Below are positions 34,801 through 45,194 of a stretch of 64,000 nucleotides of DNA, one piece after another. The stretch's first letter is position 1. Every line of letters begins with the position of its first letter. Source of the DNA: Perkinsus olseni. Taxonomy: Eukaryota > Perkinsozoa > Perkinsida. The stretch covers positions 1 through 64,000 of the forward strand of contig JABANN010000069.1 of NCBI GenBank assembly GCA_013115125.1. Reading direction: 5' to 3'. The notes below the pieces were generated by a model. It saw only the letters and a list, made by a program, of their open reading frames with translations. It searched no databases and was not told where the DNA came from. Made by a program: the position numbers and the translations under genes.

Positions 34801-35905
34801 TCGCTGGGCCGAGCAGCCGAGCTTTTCCTCGTCAACGGGGACATCAGAAATTACTGCGAGGCTCTCGCGAGAGGCAGACAATGGGAGGCAGCCATCGCAA
34901 TGGCTCCAGCCGTGTCGCTTCAGTGGGGAGGGGCGGTTGGTACCCTCAGGAGGTCCTTGAGCAGGTACTGGCAGGAGTTGTGCGACCGTTACGTCGATTT
35001 CATAAAGCTGTCTGAGTCATCCGACAGCACTGGAGGAAGAGATGAAGCCCTTCCTTACCTCATCGCCGCCGGTACTCGAAACTATATTTCCTCCGGTTCA
35101 CACGACAGCCTTGGTTATGATAAGTTGAGGGACATGGACAGCTCACGCTGCATCAGAACTGCTAGGGTCACCGTCATTAATGAAGTTTATCGTATCCGTG
35201 GGCTCCGGGGAGTCAACACGCCAAAGGCTTGCATGGGGATCCTCACAGTCGGGACTTATGTGTTGCAAGGGCTCTAGACTTCAGGTCGTTCAGCCGAGGC
35301 GATTCAGCTTATGGTGGACCGTGGGGGCAAGTGCCTCGAGCCGATGACTCTCGCTAAGGCGCTGGCTGATGGCAGAGTTCCTGACAGATGTGTGGATCTA
35401 CACATACCTCGCACACCGCCCGGGGATCTGAGTCATTTCGAGAGGGTGAGTTTGAAACCGCTGCTAGGATCTGGTACCAACGGTTAGATCATCTGGTCGT
35501 TTCACTTTGTCTGATTTGGGCTTATTGTGGTATAAACTCCCGCTTCACTAGGACGCACTCGACGCTGTGTTCATCCCAGGCGTGCGTGTTGGTAGCCGAG
35601 AGCTTAGCCCGGCAGCCTTGGACGCGTCTCCGGGCTTGTGGCATTCTACTCGGCAGCGGACAGACTGAGAACGCCTTTGCTCTCCTGGGAAGACCTGAGG
35701 ACACCTTACTCCACTGCGGGCTGAGGAAGATGCTTCATTCTTGTCCGAGCCAGGTGGGATGCGCCACACCGTCCGACTTGTCCGACTGCGTTCGTTGTAG
35801 CGCTGCGCTCTCACTGAGAAGCTAACTCGAGTCACTGAGGAGCTCGAGAGCGTTGGAAGGCTTCCACCTCTTGCGTTGATCGATTTCATAAATGATGGTG
35901 TGTAA
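28835..35905 (+). CDS. WDR17-like WD40-repeat protein, multi-exon
   Basis: Exon 1 starts at ATG 28835 (MDTLGTLPAGAQCWHKTVLS, then GNHLAYLSTLTLN), matching the conserved WDR17 N-terminus; a 44-bp intron (28942-28985) leads to VIRISDLTPVDTREITFGS. WD-type exons follow: DLAWDLLSTCYILAAYGNGE (about 30595), FLTAGGNGSTVLQLWNVSKR (about 31080), VLASFRDGAVVIIDVKAR (about 31471), GHQETVFDCSFHPRDPNVFC (about 31850), MLRYGVDFSYCGQKIAGV, FGAAWTPFAEGS, and MYGLASHPSRPFLFV (about 33719). After the propellers comes the helical part: LGRAAELFLVNGDIRNYCEA and WEAAIAMAPAVSLQ, spliced to YWQELCDRYVDF, then EALPYLIAAG. The end is EKLTRVTEELESVGRLPPLA and TAA at 35903-35905. The order is colinear with WDR17, a double-propeller protein linked to cilia in animals. 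Exons between 29.1 and 30.5 kb (early WD repeats) are unresolved. Confidence 0.8.
31645..31730 (+). repeat. Dispersed repeat, copy B (inside WDR17 intron)
   Basis: TAGTCCAACGCCTACGGTTC then TGGCTTACTCAGTCTCTTGCC and GATGTGCTCAGTTGG match the reverse complement of 24640-24720. It sits in the intron between the WDR17 exons at about 31524 and about 31845. Shorter relatives are at about 25295 (TGAGTTTGAAGTCCAACGCC) and about 58880 (GAGTTCAAACTCCAACGCC). Confidence 0.7.
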
Positions 35906-36411
35906 CGTACGAACGAGCTCTTGAGTTGAGTGGGTTCTTAGTGAACATACCGGAGGAAAGCCCGCGGACCCTAGACCCTAGACGCAGCAGCACGATAGTA
36001 GTGCTCAGGTGACCTCGAATGCCTCCTAGAGGTGACCAACTGTAGCCTACATCAGAGACGAAGATCTGCAAAGTTCTGGTGCTGGGCTTAGCCTGTCCAT
36101 ACCGAACTGGGGAACTCTTGACGCTCAAGTAATCCTGGAGGATTCACCAGTTGATGGTAATGTAAATGCCATGGTTTTGCGTACACCCATTCCCGATCAA
36201 TTTCGATAATTGTTACCATCGACAACAGCATCTTTCCGCTCTGATGCTTCGCTCCGCCAGGAGTTGGATTTGGCGAAGGCACAGAGGTTACGAACGTTTC
36301 GAAATACTCAGCTAACCTTCCCCCCAGCGCCCCCTCCTTCGCTTCGTATTAACAAGCAATAACGGTGAGGAGTCGCGACGTGAGAAACAGAGTGCAGATG
36401 ATCAGTTTTGT

Positions 36412-38711
36412 GAAGCTGCTTGAACTTCAGGATTCTTATCATTCAGCAACTTCCGAATATCTTCAACATGAAGAATGTTAGTTGTCATTTTCTTCTTGTC
36501 GTCGGCAAGTCGAACAGAGTTGTAGTGGAGACCTGCGAAAATAATTTCGTGGCGCAGTGACACTATTATCAGAAATAATTTCGTGGCGCAGTGACGTTTA
36601 TATTACCATCATGATAGCTAAGCAAAACACACGGAGCTGAATCATCAAAGTTCTTCATCTCAATCATCTGCAATTCGCTGGCCTCATAGGCATGCTGAAA
36701 ATTACAAAATATTCCACGCTTCGCTCCGCTGCTGTCACCACTACCTGCGATAACTGCAATACGACCACGTTGACTCGATAGTGCTGCGAGAGCGCTTGCA
36801 GCTCGATGTTGCCGCCCCAAACTTTATCGTTTTGCATGCGCTGACTATACACAGCTGTCGTCACACCTGAGGAGCGACCACGAGTAAACCAACGGTGACA
36901 AACTCGGAGCGGTTGAAAATTGTCGAGCAGTGGAGGTTCTCCATCGCGGCGAAGAGCACGAGAACTATCAGTAGTTGCTACTAAAATCGTACTGAAAAAT
37001 AAAACTATACCGCTAATACGGTACACAGTTTTGAAAACATAACAGAACACACAAGCCCGTGAGATCGCGCAACATTAAGAGGCTAAAACGCAAAACGAAC
37101 GAGGAAGCACTCCAGCTCAGCGACCCCACTTCGTGATTCAGAGCTCCACCCCGCGAATCGGGCCCTCTATCGGGATATTATCCGTATCGTTTTGTGCGAC
37201 TTAGCGATTATTTTTTCACGGAATAATCTGTTGTATTTGGGAACTAGTCGCACGACAATCATAAGTTTTTCCGTGTCTATGAGCTTGATCGCATCGAAAA
37301 GACTCCTTGAGTAGATACAGCAGCTACGCTTTGAAGCGTACTCCAGCGGAAGGGTAAAATATTCCTAGATCATAATTCCTCGAGAAGTTTCGGGGAGCAG
37401 TAACGCGGAAAAACTGAAAAGTGAAAGTTCGGGAAATCTCCCAGGTTTGGTTGAAGCTTCAATTCCCCTGCCGAGAGTAAAGACAATGGTTCGAGGCAGT
37501 GTAGACGCACACAAGCAAGATTATCCCCTTTCCACTACCTGGCTCCATGAAGGGTTCAAAGATACTCTCATGTCGTCGAATATATTGTACAGCAGCCTTC
37601 CGAGCGTTCTTGTAGTCCTTCGGGCCGTCAGCATCGTAGCCGAGCTGATCCGCAAAGGACCGGAACATGCAATTTCCATCTGAATCGGGAACAACTTCTC
37701 CCAACAACAAAATGGTGAGCGTGCAGGTTACCATTCTGCACTTCTCGAATCCTCAAGCCAGCCTCAGCGAGCTTCCTGAGAAAAAGAATCTTTTTTCCCG
37801 CGAACGACACGGGCGACTTGCGTACTTTTCAAAAACCTGCATACTGCGGTACCATCCCTCGGCACCATCGAGATCGATCTCTCCTCTGGCAGCAGCCTCT
37901 TCGCGCTCCTGCTCCAACTGAGCCGCCCGACGGGCCAACGCTGCTGCCTCCCGTTTAGAGTCCTGACCATCGGCAATAGTAGTAAAATCACACTTCCGCG
38001 TCCTGAATTCTGCGGGCTAGATATTATCAATTTCATGCCACAACCCCGCGTACAACCGTACTACTAAAACCCTGTCACCAGCGGAAGCAGAAATGCTTGA
38101 AGAATCGAAGATCGACGGGATTTATAACGAAAGGAGTGGTATTGTAGCAGCAGATGAGATCCACAAACAACAGTATTTATTAGTCTTACCATATGCCTGC
38201 GAAATACGGATATCTGACTCAGCAATAATATACAATTTTTGCGATTGAACGTGCTGTTTTGTGAGGCACTTTGAAGGGTACATGAAAAGGATCTCGTTGT
38301 TTGCCTTGTGCCGCTGCAGATGGTGATCTTCCTAAGCGCCTTCATACCGCGCGTCCGACACTACGATTCACCTCTAGCGATGAATATAAATCCTTGATCA
38401 CACCAAGTTGGGCACGAAGCCAGTCGAGCATAACCAGCCCCTTTACGGTCGATGGTAATGACTCACCTCTTCCTTCTTCTTGGACTCGGCCTTTTGCCTA
38501 TCAGTATTCAGATTAGTCGTCTTGAATTTCTTTTTGGAAGCGCTCTTCTTACCAAAGATGCCTACAATGACAAGCGATGGAGATACCACTTCTTTCTGAA
38601 CGCACCCAGGATTTCCCGACTACCCTTCAATGCTGTGGAACCCACGTTAAGCTGAGGGGCGGCGGGAGTGGTAGAAGCAGCATTGCTCTCCTCCGAAGGT
38701 GAAGTCGTCAT
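36412..38711 (-). CDS. OTU-domain deubiquitinase, OTUD3-like
   Basis: Start ATG 38711 (MTTSPSEESNAASTTPAAPQ). The basic/coiled segments FGKKSASKKKFKTTNLNTDR and AALARRAAQLEQEREEAAAR follow. Then comes EKKLAEAGLRIREV, spliced into VPDSDGNCMFRSFADQLGYD, the OTU catalytic motif with Asp and Cys, and RHESIFEPFME. Further exons give WGGNIELQALSQHYRVNVVV and MKNFDDSAPCVLLSYHDG, and after an intron LHYNSVRLADDKKK, supplying the catalytic His (HYNSV). All OTU landmarks (DGNC, WGG-E, HYNS) are in order. OTU enzymes cleave ubiquitin chains. Introns include a 50-bp one ending TTTCTCAG (about 37810) and one of about 70 bp made largely of two copies of the dispersed element (36535-36604). The stretch between FEPFME (about 37540) and WGG (about 36820) is only partly resolved. 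Stop TGA at 36412-36414. Confidence 0.8.
36535..36604 (-). repeat. OTU-gene intron holding two tandem copies of the dispersed element
   Basis: On the minus strand the intron runs from GTAATATAAACG to TTTCGCAG. It contains CGTCACTGCGCCACGAAATT and then, 14 nt later, GTCACTGCGCCACGAAATTA (plus-strand 36576-36596 and 36542-36561). The flanking exons join cleanly (YHDG | LHYNSV). The copies are inverted relative to those found upstream of start codons. Confidence 0.85.
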
Positions 38712-38955
38712 TATGCTCAACAGACAAACCCGGGTACGAATCCCTCATATGACATTTTTACTGCAAACACAAACCCCCACTAGTATGGTTGAATGCTATT
38801 GAAGAAACTCATCCAACTCGCTGCCATTAGGTAACCCTGAGCACCACTAAGGACTGCTCGAGACAGCAACAGCAACAGCGGTGGAACAGATCAGTAGCAG
38901 CTACTGGCCGCACCCCATGTGAATGGTGACAACAGTAGTGACTCTCCTATGCCGC

Positions 38956-39502
38956 TTACGCCTTGCCGAAGAACATCTGGACACGTTGCATGATGGAATC
39001 CTGATAACGACCAGACATGAAAGGAAGTCGCCAGCTTGCAGACACTAGCTACCTGAGCAGGGTTGTAGGGAGCCTCCTTGCTGGGGATCTCAAGGACGGT
39101 GGGGATGGCCGAGCCAGTGCTGGTGTACCTACACCAAGCCGGGATGGTGACGGGTTGGGTACGGGTTTCGGGTTGGACGGGTTGGACGATGGTCGCTCAC
39201 TTTCGGACGACATGACGGATCTTCTCAGCGATGGGCTGGTTGATGATGACAATGGCGATGTCAGGGCGCTCGACAAAAGTCTTGAAGGCATCCTCGATGT
39301 CGTTGCGTCGGGTCTCTGATGAAAAAAAGGTAACAGAATGACGAAGGTGATGTCACTTACTAGCGTCGACCACTAGGAAGTTGGTCACACCGTTGCCATC
39401 ACGCATGCCGGCGCCAGCGAGGCAAAAACCGGAGACGGTCTCCTCATCGCCAATAATGGCGACATGAAGGTCGCTCTTCTTGGAGATCTTGTTGGCAACC
39501 AT
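38956..39502 (-). CDS. V-type proton ATPase subunit F
   Basis: Four exons: 39361-39502, 39201-39315, 39053-39119 and 38956-39000; introns of 45, 81 and 52 bp, all GT-AG. They join to 122 residues: HVAIIGDEETVSGFCLAGAG, then TNFLVVDAKTRRNDIEDAFK, IAIVIINQPIAEKIRHVVRN, AIPTVLEIPSKEAPYNPAQ and the C-terminal DSIMQRVQMFFGKA. The IGDE-T-GF-L-G, IND/NDIEDAF, I-IINQ-IAE and LEIPSKE-PY motifs are those of Vma7/ATP6V1F, and the length matches the family (about 115-125). Subunit F is part of the central rotor stalk of the V1 sector that acidifies vacuoles and endosomes. Every junction keeps phase, so this model is essentially complete. A copy of the dispersed element lies 72-89 nt upstream of the ATG. 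Confidence 0.95.
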
Positions 39503-39573
39503 AGTGTAGGGAAAGGAGTGGTATTAAACAAAGGACTGCTGATCACCATCACCATCGCCGTCAGCTAAGCAGC

Positions 39574-39591
39574 TTCACGCGCCACAATATT
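39574..39591 (-). promoter_or_regulatory. GTGGCGCGTGA element upstream of V-ATPase F
   Basis: On the minus strand AATATTGTGGCGCGTGAA lies 72-89 nt upstream of the subunit F ATG (39502), in the same orientation as at the dynein LC1, PH and MPP alpha genes. It differs from the consensus in the AATTTC part. Promoter or 5'-UTR role is inferred from position only. Confidence 0.5.
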
Positions 39592-39599
39592 CAACAACA

Positions 39600-40350
39600 C
39601 ACGGATGCCTAGGAGCTTTTTCACGTCAAGCAGGGCATGCACGATGCTGGTGGTGACGAGCATTCCATTCAAGAGCAGCAACGACGCTGTTGGACACAAC
39701 GAAGACAGGCAGCCCCAGCCGAAGGAAATCCGAGGACTTTAGCGTACCCTCACAACAGAGCGCAATAATAACTCAGCGTAGGCTAAAAGTAGTCCGAACG
39801 TCGGCAAAGCTCGTAATAGAGAGAATTATTGGGCACTGACCAGCTTTTTTGCCAGCGTGTTTTCGTGACCCTCTGTTGCCTAGCCGCATGCGGCCGAGAG
39901 CTGAAGAGAAGTTCTACGTGACCTTAGTGCCGCTGAGAGGATTCGGACAGAATTTGCCAGGTTTTGTGCAAGTTGCACGAAAACTTGCGGTAAGGAAAGC
40001 CAAGATTTGCAAGTAGCGGGAGGTCGGTCCCGGGTCGCGTTTGCTCGACCGGGTTTGACAACGGAGACCCAACCGGGTTGCAGGGTCTGCGATGCAGAAG
40101 GCTAACAGGAGTTGAATGAGCTGTTGAGAAACGCCCGCGGAGCTCGAATCGGAGTCGCTGAGGACCCCGGCCATTCGGAAGGCTCGCGGAAGTCCAATTC
40201 AAACAGAACGAACATCTTTCAGTGTGACCCTAACTCGCTCCATGATCTTCTTGCCGTTCGTGATGTGATATCGTCTTGGTGCCTCGTTCCGGTTGAAGGT
40301 ATAAAGTAACGGAATGGCAGACGGAATCTCCTCATGAACGACACCAAGGA
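39600..40350. other. Intergenic, no supported gene
   Basis: Lies between V-ATPase F and the tRNA. Minus-strand frames 39914-40202 are Arg/Pro/Ser-rich and have no recognisable motif. Confidence 0.35.
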
Positions 40351-40358
40351 GGCGTCAA

Positions 40359-40430
40359 GGCCCTGTGGTGCAACGGTAGCGCATCTGACTCCAGATCAGA
40401 AGGTTGTCCGTTCGAATCGGGCCGGGGTCA
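40359..40430 (+). tRNA. tRNA-Trp (anticodon CCA)
   Basis: The 72 nt fold as a complete cloverleaf: acceptor GGCCCTG with CGGGGTC (two G-U pairs), discriminator A, D-arm GTGC/GCGC, anticodon stem TCTGA/TCAGA with loop CTCCAGA giving anticodon CCA, variable AGGTT, and T-arm GTCCG TTCGAAT CGGGC (one wobble). There is no intron and no encoded CCA end, as usual for a nuclear gene transcribed by Pol III. Internal A- and B-box sequences are intact. Confidence 0.93.
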
Positions 40431-40439
40431 AATATTTAA

Positions 40440-41640
40440 TCTATTGATCAATCAGAGGGAATGTTGGGATGGTCATTGAATCTGTCAAACGCCGCTGGGA
40501 GAACATTCCTAAACCACTCGGGAAAGTTCCTCAAAGATATCCGAGACGAATACGACTGCCCGATCATGTCCAACCCGAACTTCGTACAAACACAAGTCTG
40601 CCGTGAATAGAATTGAAACGAATGAATCGTTCTTCGGATCTCCAGCACACTTCTGGGAGGCGAACACTTTGCAGCCGGCCTAGTCCAGTGAAGACAGTGC
40701 TGGTCGCGCTTTAAGATGACATGCTCATGCTATCGTGTGCGGCCACGACCTTCGCAACTCGTCTCTTCCTATCTTAGCGTCCAGCCTGTGCGTATCTTTG
40801 CAATCATTGATGTATCTCCCTCAGACCTTGATTGATTACTTCGCACCAATATGGCATTGATGCCGAAACCTCCGAAAGAGAGGCGCTTCACCCAACCGAC
40901 ACTCCAACAACTCAAGCATTATATGAGACCGGTCTTAAGGTTCGAGAAAACTGCGGTCGGCGCTGAACTAAGGAGACGTCCTGAATACTTGCAGATGAGT
41001 AATCCCCGGAGAAACCAAAGGTAAAAAAACGAGAACGAAAAACGTGAACTGCTCAAGCCAGTGGAGGGTGAGGAAATGACCGCATATCGGATTCGGCCCA
41101 AGTTGGTTACAACACAACCAGCCGTAATAGCCAACCACTACACATTGCAACCGAGAGAGGCTGCCGCGACCACCGTCAAACCGTAGTACAACATCATCGA
41201 GGCTGCACGCTTTACACGATGCCTCCCCCGCGCGATTGGCGGCGTAGCTGATGAGGTTAGCTGACTCTCGGGAAACCACGAATCCCGTTTTGGGAGGCAC
41301 CGCCCTACCTCCTTCGGGAACCTACACTTCTCGCTCTGCTGCAGCCCGTCCAATATTTTACAATCCCGTCCCGTCCGCGTCCCCCTCCTACCCGCCGGTC
41401 GTTCCAGCGCCCCGGGTTCCCCGTCTTTGAGGCGGAGCGATGCAACGACGGATAACACAACACCGCCTGTTGCTCACAAACTCACCACGGTAAGCGACGA
41501 CTACGAACTAGAAGACATCACCGGTTTTTTGTGTCGAGCAAGGATCAACCTCGGATACCATCATCAACGGTGAAATCTGACGACCCTGCCCTCAGACAGA
41601 GATGTAGTAGCGAGAAAGAGATACAATGGTAAGCAAAATC
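40440..41640. other. Unassigned stretch
   Basis: Minus-strand frames at 40448-40648 and 41138-41458 have no recognised domain. The element GTCACTGCGCCACGAAATTA at 41641-41660 is, in minus sense, correctly oriented for a minus-strand gene starting below it, but none was resolved. Confidence 0.3.
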
Positions 41641-41761
41641 GTCACTGCGCCACGAAATTACTTTCCCTTCGCCGGAGACCCAGCCAAGCCTGTTCGAACA
41701 TACTCGTAGTGAGGGGCCGACCTGCAACGAACCTCCACAACTTCACAGCAATATTAACCAC

Positions 41762-44247
41762 CTACTTAGTATCCCCATAGACGACATAGGTCGGATTTTT
41801 CTTCAACAGCTTGGCCGCCACCTTCTTCAAATCAGCCTCGGTCACTGCGTCAACCCGAGCGGCGAACTCCTCAGGGGTAACCACCTAGCGAAGCAGTCAC
41901 AAACAGGATCGCGTATCTTAGGTCGAACCTTGCCACTCATAATGATCTGTCTGCCAATGTCTTCCATCAACACCTTCGAGTTCTCGGCATTCATAAAAAT
42001 ATTTCCCTTCAACGTATTTTTCGCTCGACTCACTTCCTCAGGAGTGAACGAATTCTAACAACAAAGGATCGGAATCACACCCGCGCCGGGAGCACGGAGA
42101 TACTACCAATTTATGAAGCTCATTAAGAGCGATGTCCACTAACCTGGGAGCCTCTTGACCGTAACCAGTGATGTACATCCCGAACAGACCAGAATCCGAG
42201 TACCTGTCCACGAGTTCCATCTTTCTACTTAAACTAAGACCTATCAGAAAATTCCCAAAAACTCGCGAAAATACCCAATTTTCACCAAATCACGCTACTA
42301 GGGAGCCGCGACGCTGGCAAGATCAAGAGCATCTTACTGTGTGTTGAAGGCCATGCAGCTCTCCACGTTCGGATTCTGATTCAGGACGTTGAGGTACAGG
42401 CGGGAGTGCATACCCTTGCCCGGCCCACCAGTGGAGAACGAACCTCCCCCGCCTAACCGATGCATTGCTTCCATCAAACTAATGGTAATGGAAACTCACC
42501 TAGGAGGGTCTGCAGGACGGTAACCGGGACGAGATCCGCGGAGTTCCAGCCTTCAGTCTCGAAACCTATGGCGATGTTGCAGACCGGCATGTCCGCATTC
42601 TCCTCGAGCTTATAGCCACCGGTGTATATCGGCTTCGGCTCTTCACGCGGTAAGTTCGGGATCGCAACATCTGCGGCAAAAACGATCCAACGACGACCGG
42701 GAGAAATTTTTACTTACATTCCGCGAAGCTTCTCATCAACCACTTGCAGAGTTCGTCATGATCAACATTGATACCAACAAAAACGCTTCGCTCCGCCGAG
42801 AAATGCTTCATCATGTACTCCCGGATGTTGTCACCCGTGAAGTGCTCAAGGGCCCTAGCAGGCAACACTCGTACCACACCAATAGTAAATCGCAAGACGG
42901 CATCTACCTTCCCTCGTTCGCGAGGAGAGCGTTGCCCAGGGTGTTGTTGTGATATGCAGTCTGATGCAACAACTCCGAGACATACTGATCAGTATCAGCC
43001 TTCAGTCTCTCATGTGCCTGATACAGCAATCTCCTCTAGACACGCGAAGAACATGATACCATCACCTTTTTGATCTCCTTGTGACAAGCGTTGACTTCCC
43101 ATGGTAGGAGTCGAGGGAAGAGGACATTCCCAACGACCAGAGTACTGGCCACCGGCGTATATTCCCTTAAGAGCTCGAGGTTGTACATCATGTGCTCACG
43201 ACCAGCCTGGCAACCTCCATTCATGCCGAGGACCTCGATGGTCTTGATGGTGCGAAGGTGCGATAAGTGGGCAGTTGATCTGGGGAAAAGATGGTATCAA
43301 TACGGCAAGGCGTGATGATACCCACCTGAAGGCAACACACTCGACCATGTGAGAGAGGCCCTCCTCAGCTGGAGTCTCGAAACGGCTGCCAGCATGCACG
43401 AACAGACCGAGGTTGGCGGTCAACTGATGATGAAGACAGAAACTGCCTAGTCGCTGATAAGGTAGTCAGTACCCCTTGCTTATCCACAGACACAATGCGC
43501 ATGCCGTTCTCGAGGACAGAGAACTTCATCTCGGGTTTCTTCAGTTGAGGGGCCTATCAACAGCAGGAGCAGCCTACGTCAGAACAGAGACCGGTCGAGG
43601 GGTGGTTACCGGAACATCTGTCAGGATGGGTATGTCTAGGGGCACATCTCGGTACTTGTTGTCCTTGTGCTCGCCACCGATGTAGTAAAACCTATCACGG
43701 CGGTCAATGATGAGGTCGAAAGATACTCAAAGATTCCTACTGGAAGTGGGGGACTTCCTTCACGACTTCGCCGACATCCTCCTGCTTGAACTTGACCACG
43801 TTGTACGAAGTCCCTTGTATGGTACCTCAGCCATGATAAGTGCGGGAAGGAGAAAAGTTCGGTCGGATGTGCGATGGTACACGACTCAACCTACTCTGTA
43901 TCTTACATGCACGACCCCAAGATACCTCTGCGCATAATATACCGATCTTAACCGCACTCAAGATTGAAATTACTCCACGATTCTTGCCACTTCCACAGGA
44001 ACAACGCAAAATTGTCCCCGCCACCACTCGACCATCGGCGATTCGGATCGCACATCGAAAAGTAGTGCCGTCATCAAATCATGGGCTACTCACTTTTGCC
44101 TTCAGTCTTGGTCACAGCGGCAGCAGCAGTCTGAGCCGAGGAAAAGCATCTTCTGAAGGCAGCGGCCCCAAGGCATCTAGCGAGAGTAGGGCCACCTTGG
44201 ACCACGGCCGAGGAGGGGGCAGCAGCTGTGAGAAGCCTCGACAACAT
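41762..44247 (-). CDS. Mitochondrial processing peptidase alpha subunit (M16B family)
   Basis: Exon 1 (44094-44247) encodes a textbook mitochondrial presequence: [19 protein letters not shown] then [17 protein letters not shown]. Exon 2 (43741-43813) and later exons give [52 protein letters not shown] and [20 protein letters not shown]. Then come [59 protein letters not shown] (the glycine-rich substrate loop unique to the alpha subunit), [13 protein letters not shown] and [15 protein letters not shown]. The end is [12 protein letters not shown]. The catalytic HxxEH of the beta subunit is HMVEC here, consistent with the non-catalytic alpha partner that binds presequences. Introns are mostly short. 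Stop TAG at 41762-41764. Confidence 0.93.
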
Positions 44248-44312
44248 CAAAAAAGGAGATCTACGACAACGACGGATGAGTGAATCGAATCATCAAGTTG
44301 CACATACCTAAA

Positions 44313-44331
44313 GTCACGCGCCACAAAATTA
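44313..44331 (-). promoter_or_regulatory. TAATTTTGTGGCGCGTGAC element upstream of MPP alpha
   Basis: In minus sense this 19-mer lies 66-84 nt upstream of the ATG at 44247. It differs by one base from the copy upstream of dynein LC1. Function is inferred from recurrence at the same position and orientation in four genes. Confidence 0.55.
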
Positions 44332-44729
44332 CGCGCGCGCCCAAATTGTTGAAAAGATTTTCTGCCTCACTGACGTCGCTGGTGATGTTTCTGCTGATGA
44401 AGGGCTGGCCTCACTCGTCCGTGTGTGATGGCATGATAATCTTGAATGCAACCCTGATGGTCTCCGTCCGCTTGTTGACAGAAATCTTGTCTTCTCCCGT
44501 CATCAACCTAAGATACCACGCTGCCAGTCGACGCCCTACCAGTGGCGGAAGTACTTGTCATGCCTAGGAAGCTTCTGATGACATGCTGAGAGCACTCATT
44601 AAGCTTACTCTGAGTACGCTCACGATTGAGCTAGGAAATCTTTTCAGCGTGTAGAAATCGACCTCACGATCGACGCAGTGCTCAGGGACTCTCAAAAAGG
44701 AATGAAGCTGCAGATTTTTACCCGCACAA

Positions 44730-45010
44730 GGGGCTTCCAGAATCGATTTCAATTTCAGAATTAGTTTTTCGAAAACCTCCCGCGTGTGAAAAGGAACTCT
44801 AGAATCGATTCTTAGTGTCAGAATCACCTTTTTGAACGGGGGCTGTGCACCAAGAGCCCTACCCAAGTCCTACGCGGACGATGGGGTCTTTCAATGCATT
44901 CTTCCAATTCTGAAACTCAGAATCGATACTGGAACAGTAATTCCAGAATCGATACTGGAACAGCATTTCACATGTAAAAATCAATTCCAGAATCGATACT
45001 GGAACAGCTT
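44730..45010. repeat. Short tandem-like repeats of CAGAATCGATACTGGAACAG
   Basis: Three exact 20-bp copies at 44918-44937, 44944-44963 and 44988-45007, spaced 26 and 44 bp start to start. Each with its flank forms a small palindrome (TTCCAG ... CTGGAA). Diverged relatives with AGAATCGATT and TTTCAGAAT lie upstream at 44740-44830. No gene in this interval is supported. Confidence 0.8.
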
Positions 45011-45194
45011 TATTCACGTAAAATCGATGCTGAGTTTCAGAATTATTTTGTTGAACGGAGAAAATGAAGATTTTATCATCACTATGGCCATCCCGCGATC
45101 CCGTATCATCATCAGCGTCATCGATAGAGCACTACCCCTATACCGGTGTGAATCCTATTGAACAACATCTACCACAAGTATCTTCACTCAGTGT

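Noticed and set aside
42779-42800. GCTTCGCTCCGCC word as an intronic element within MPP alpha
   Set aside because: The minus-strand reading [18 protein letters not shown] across it is normal M16 sequence, so here it is coding, which weakens a purely intronic role.
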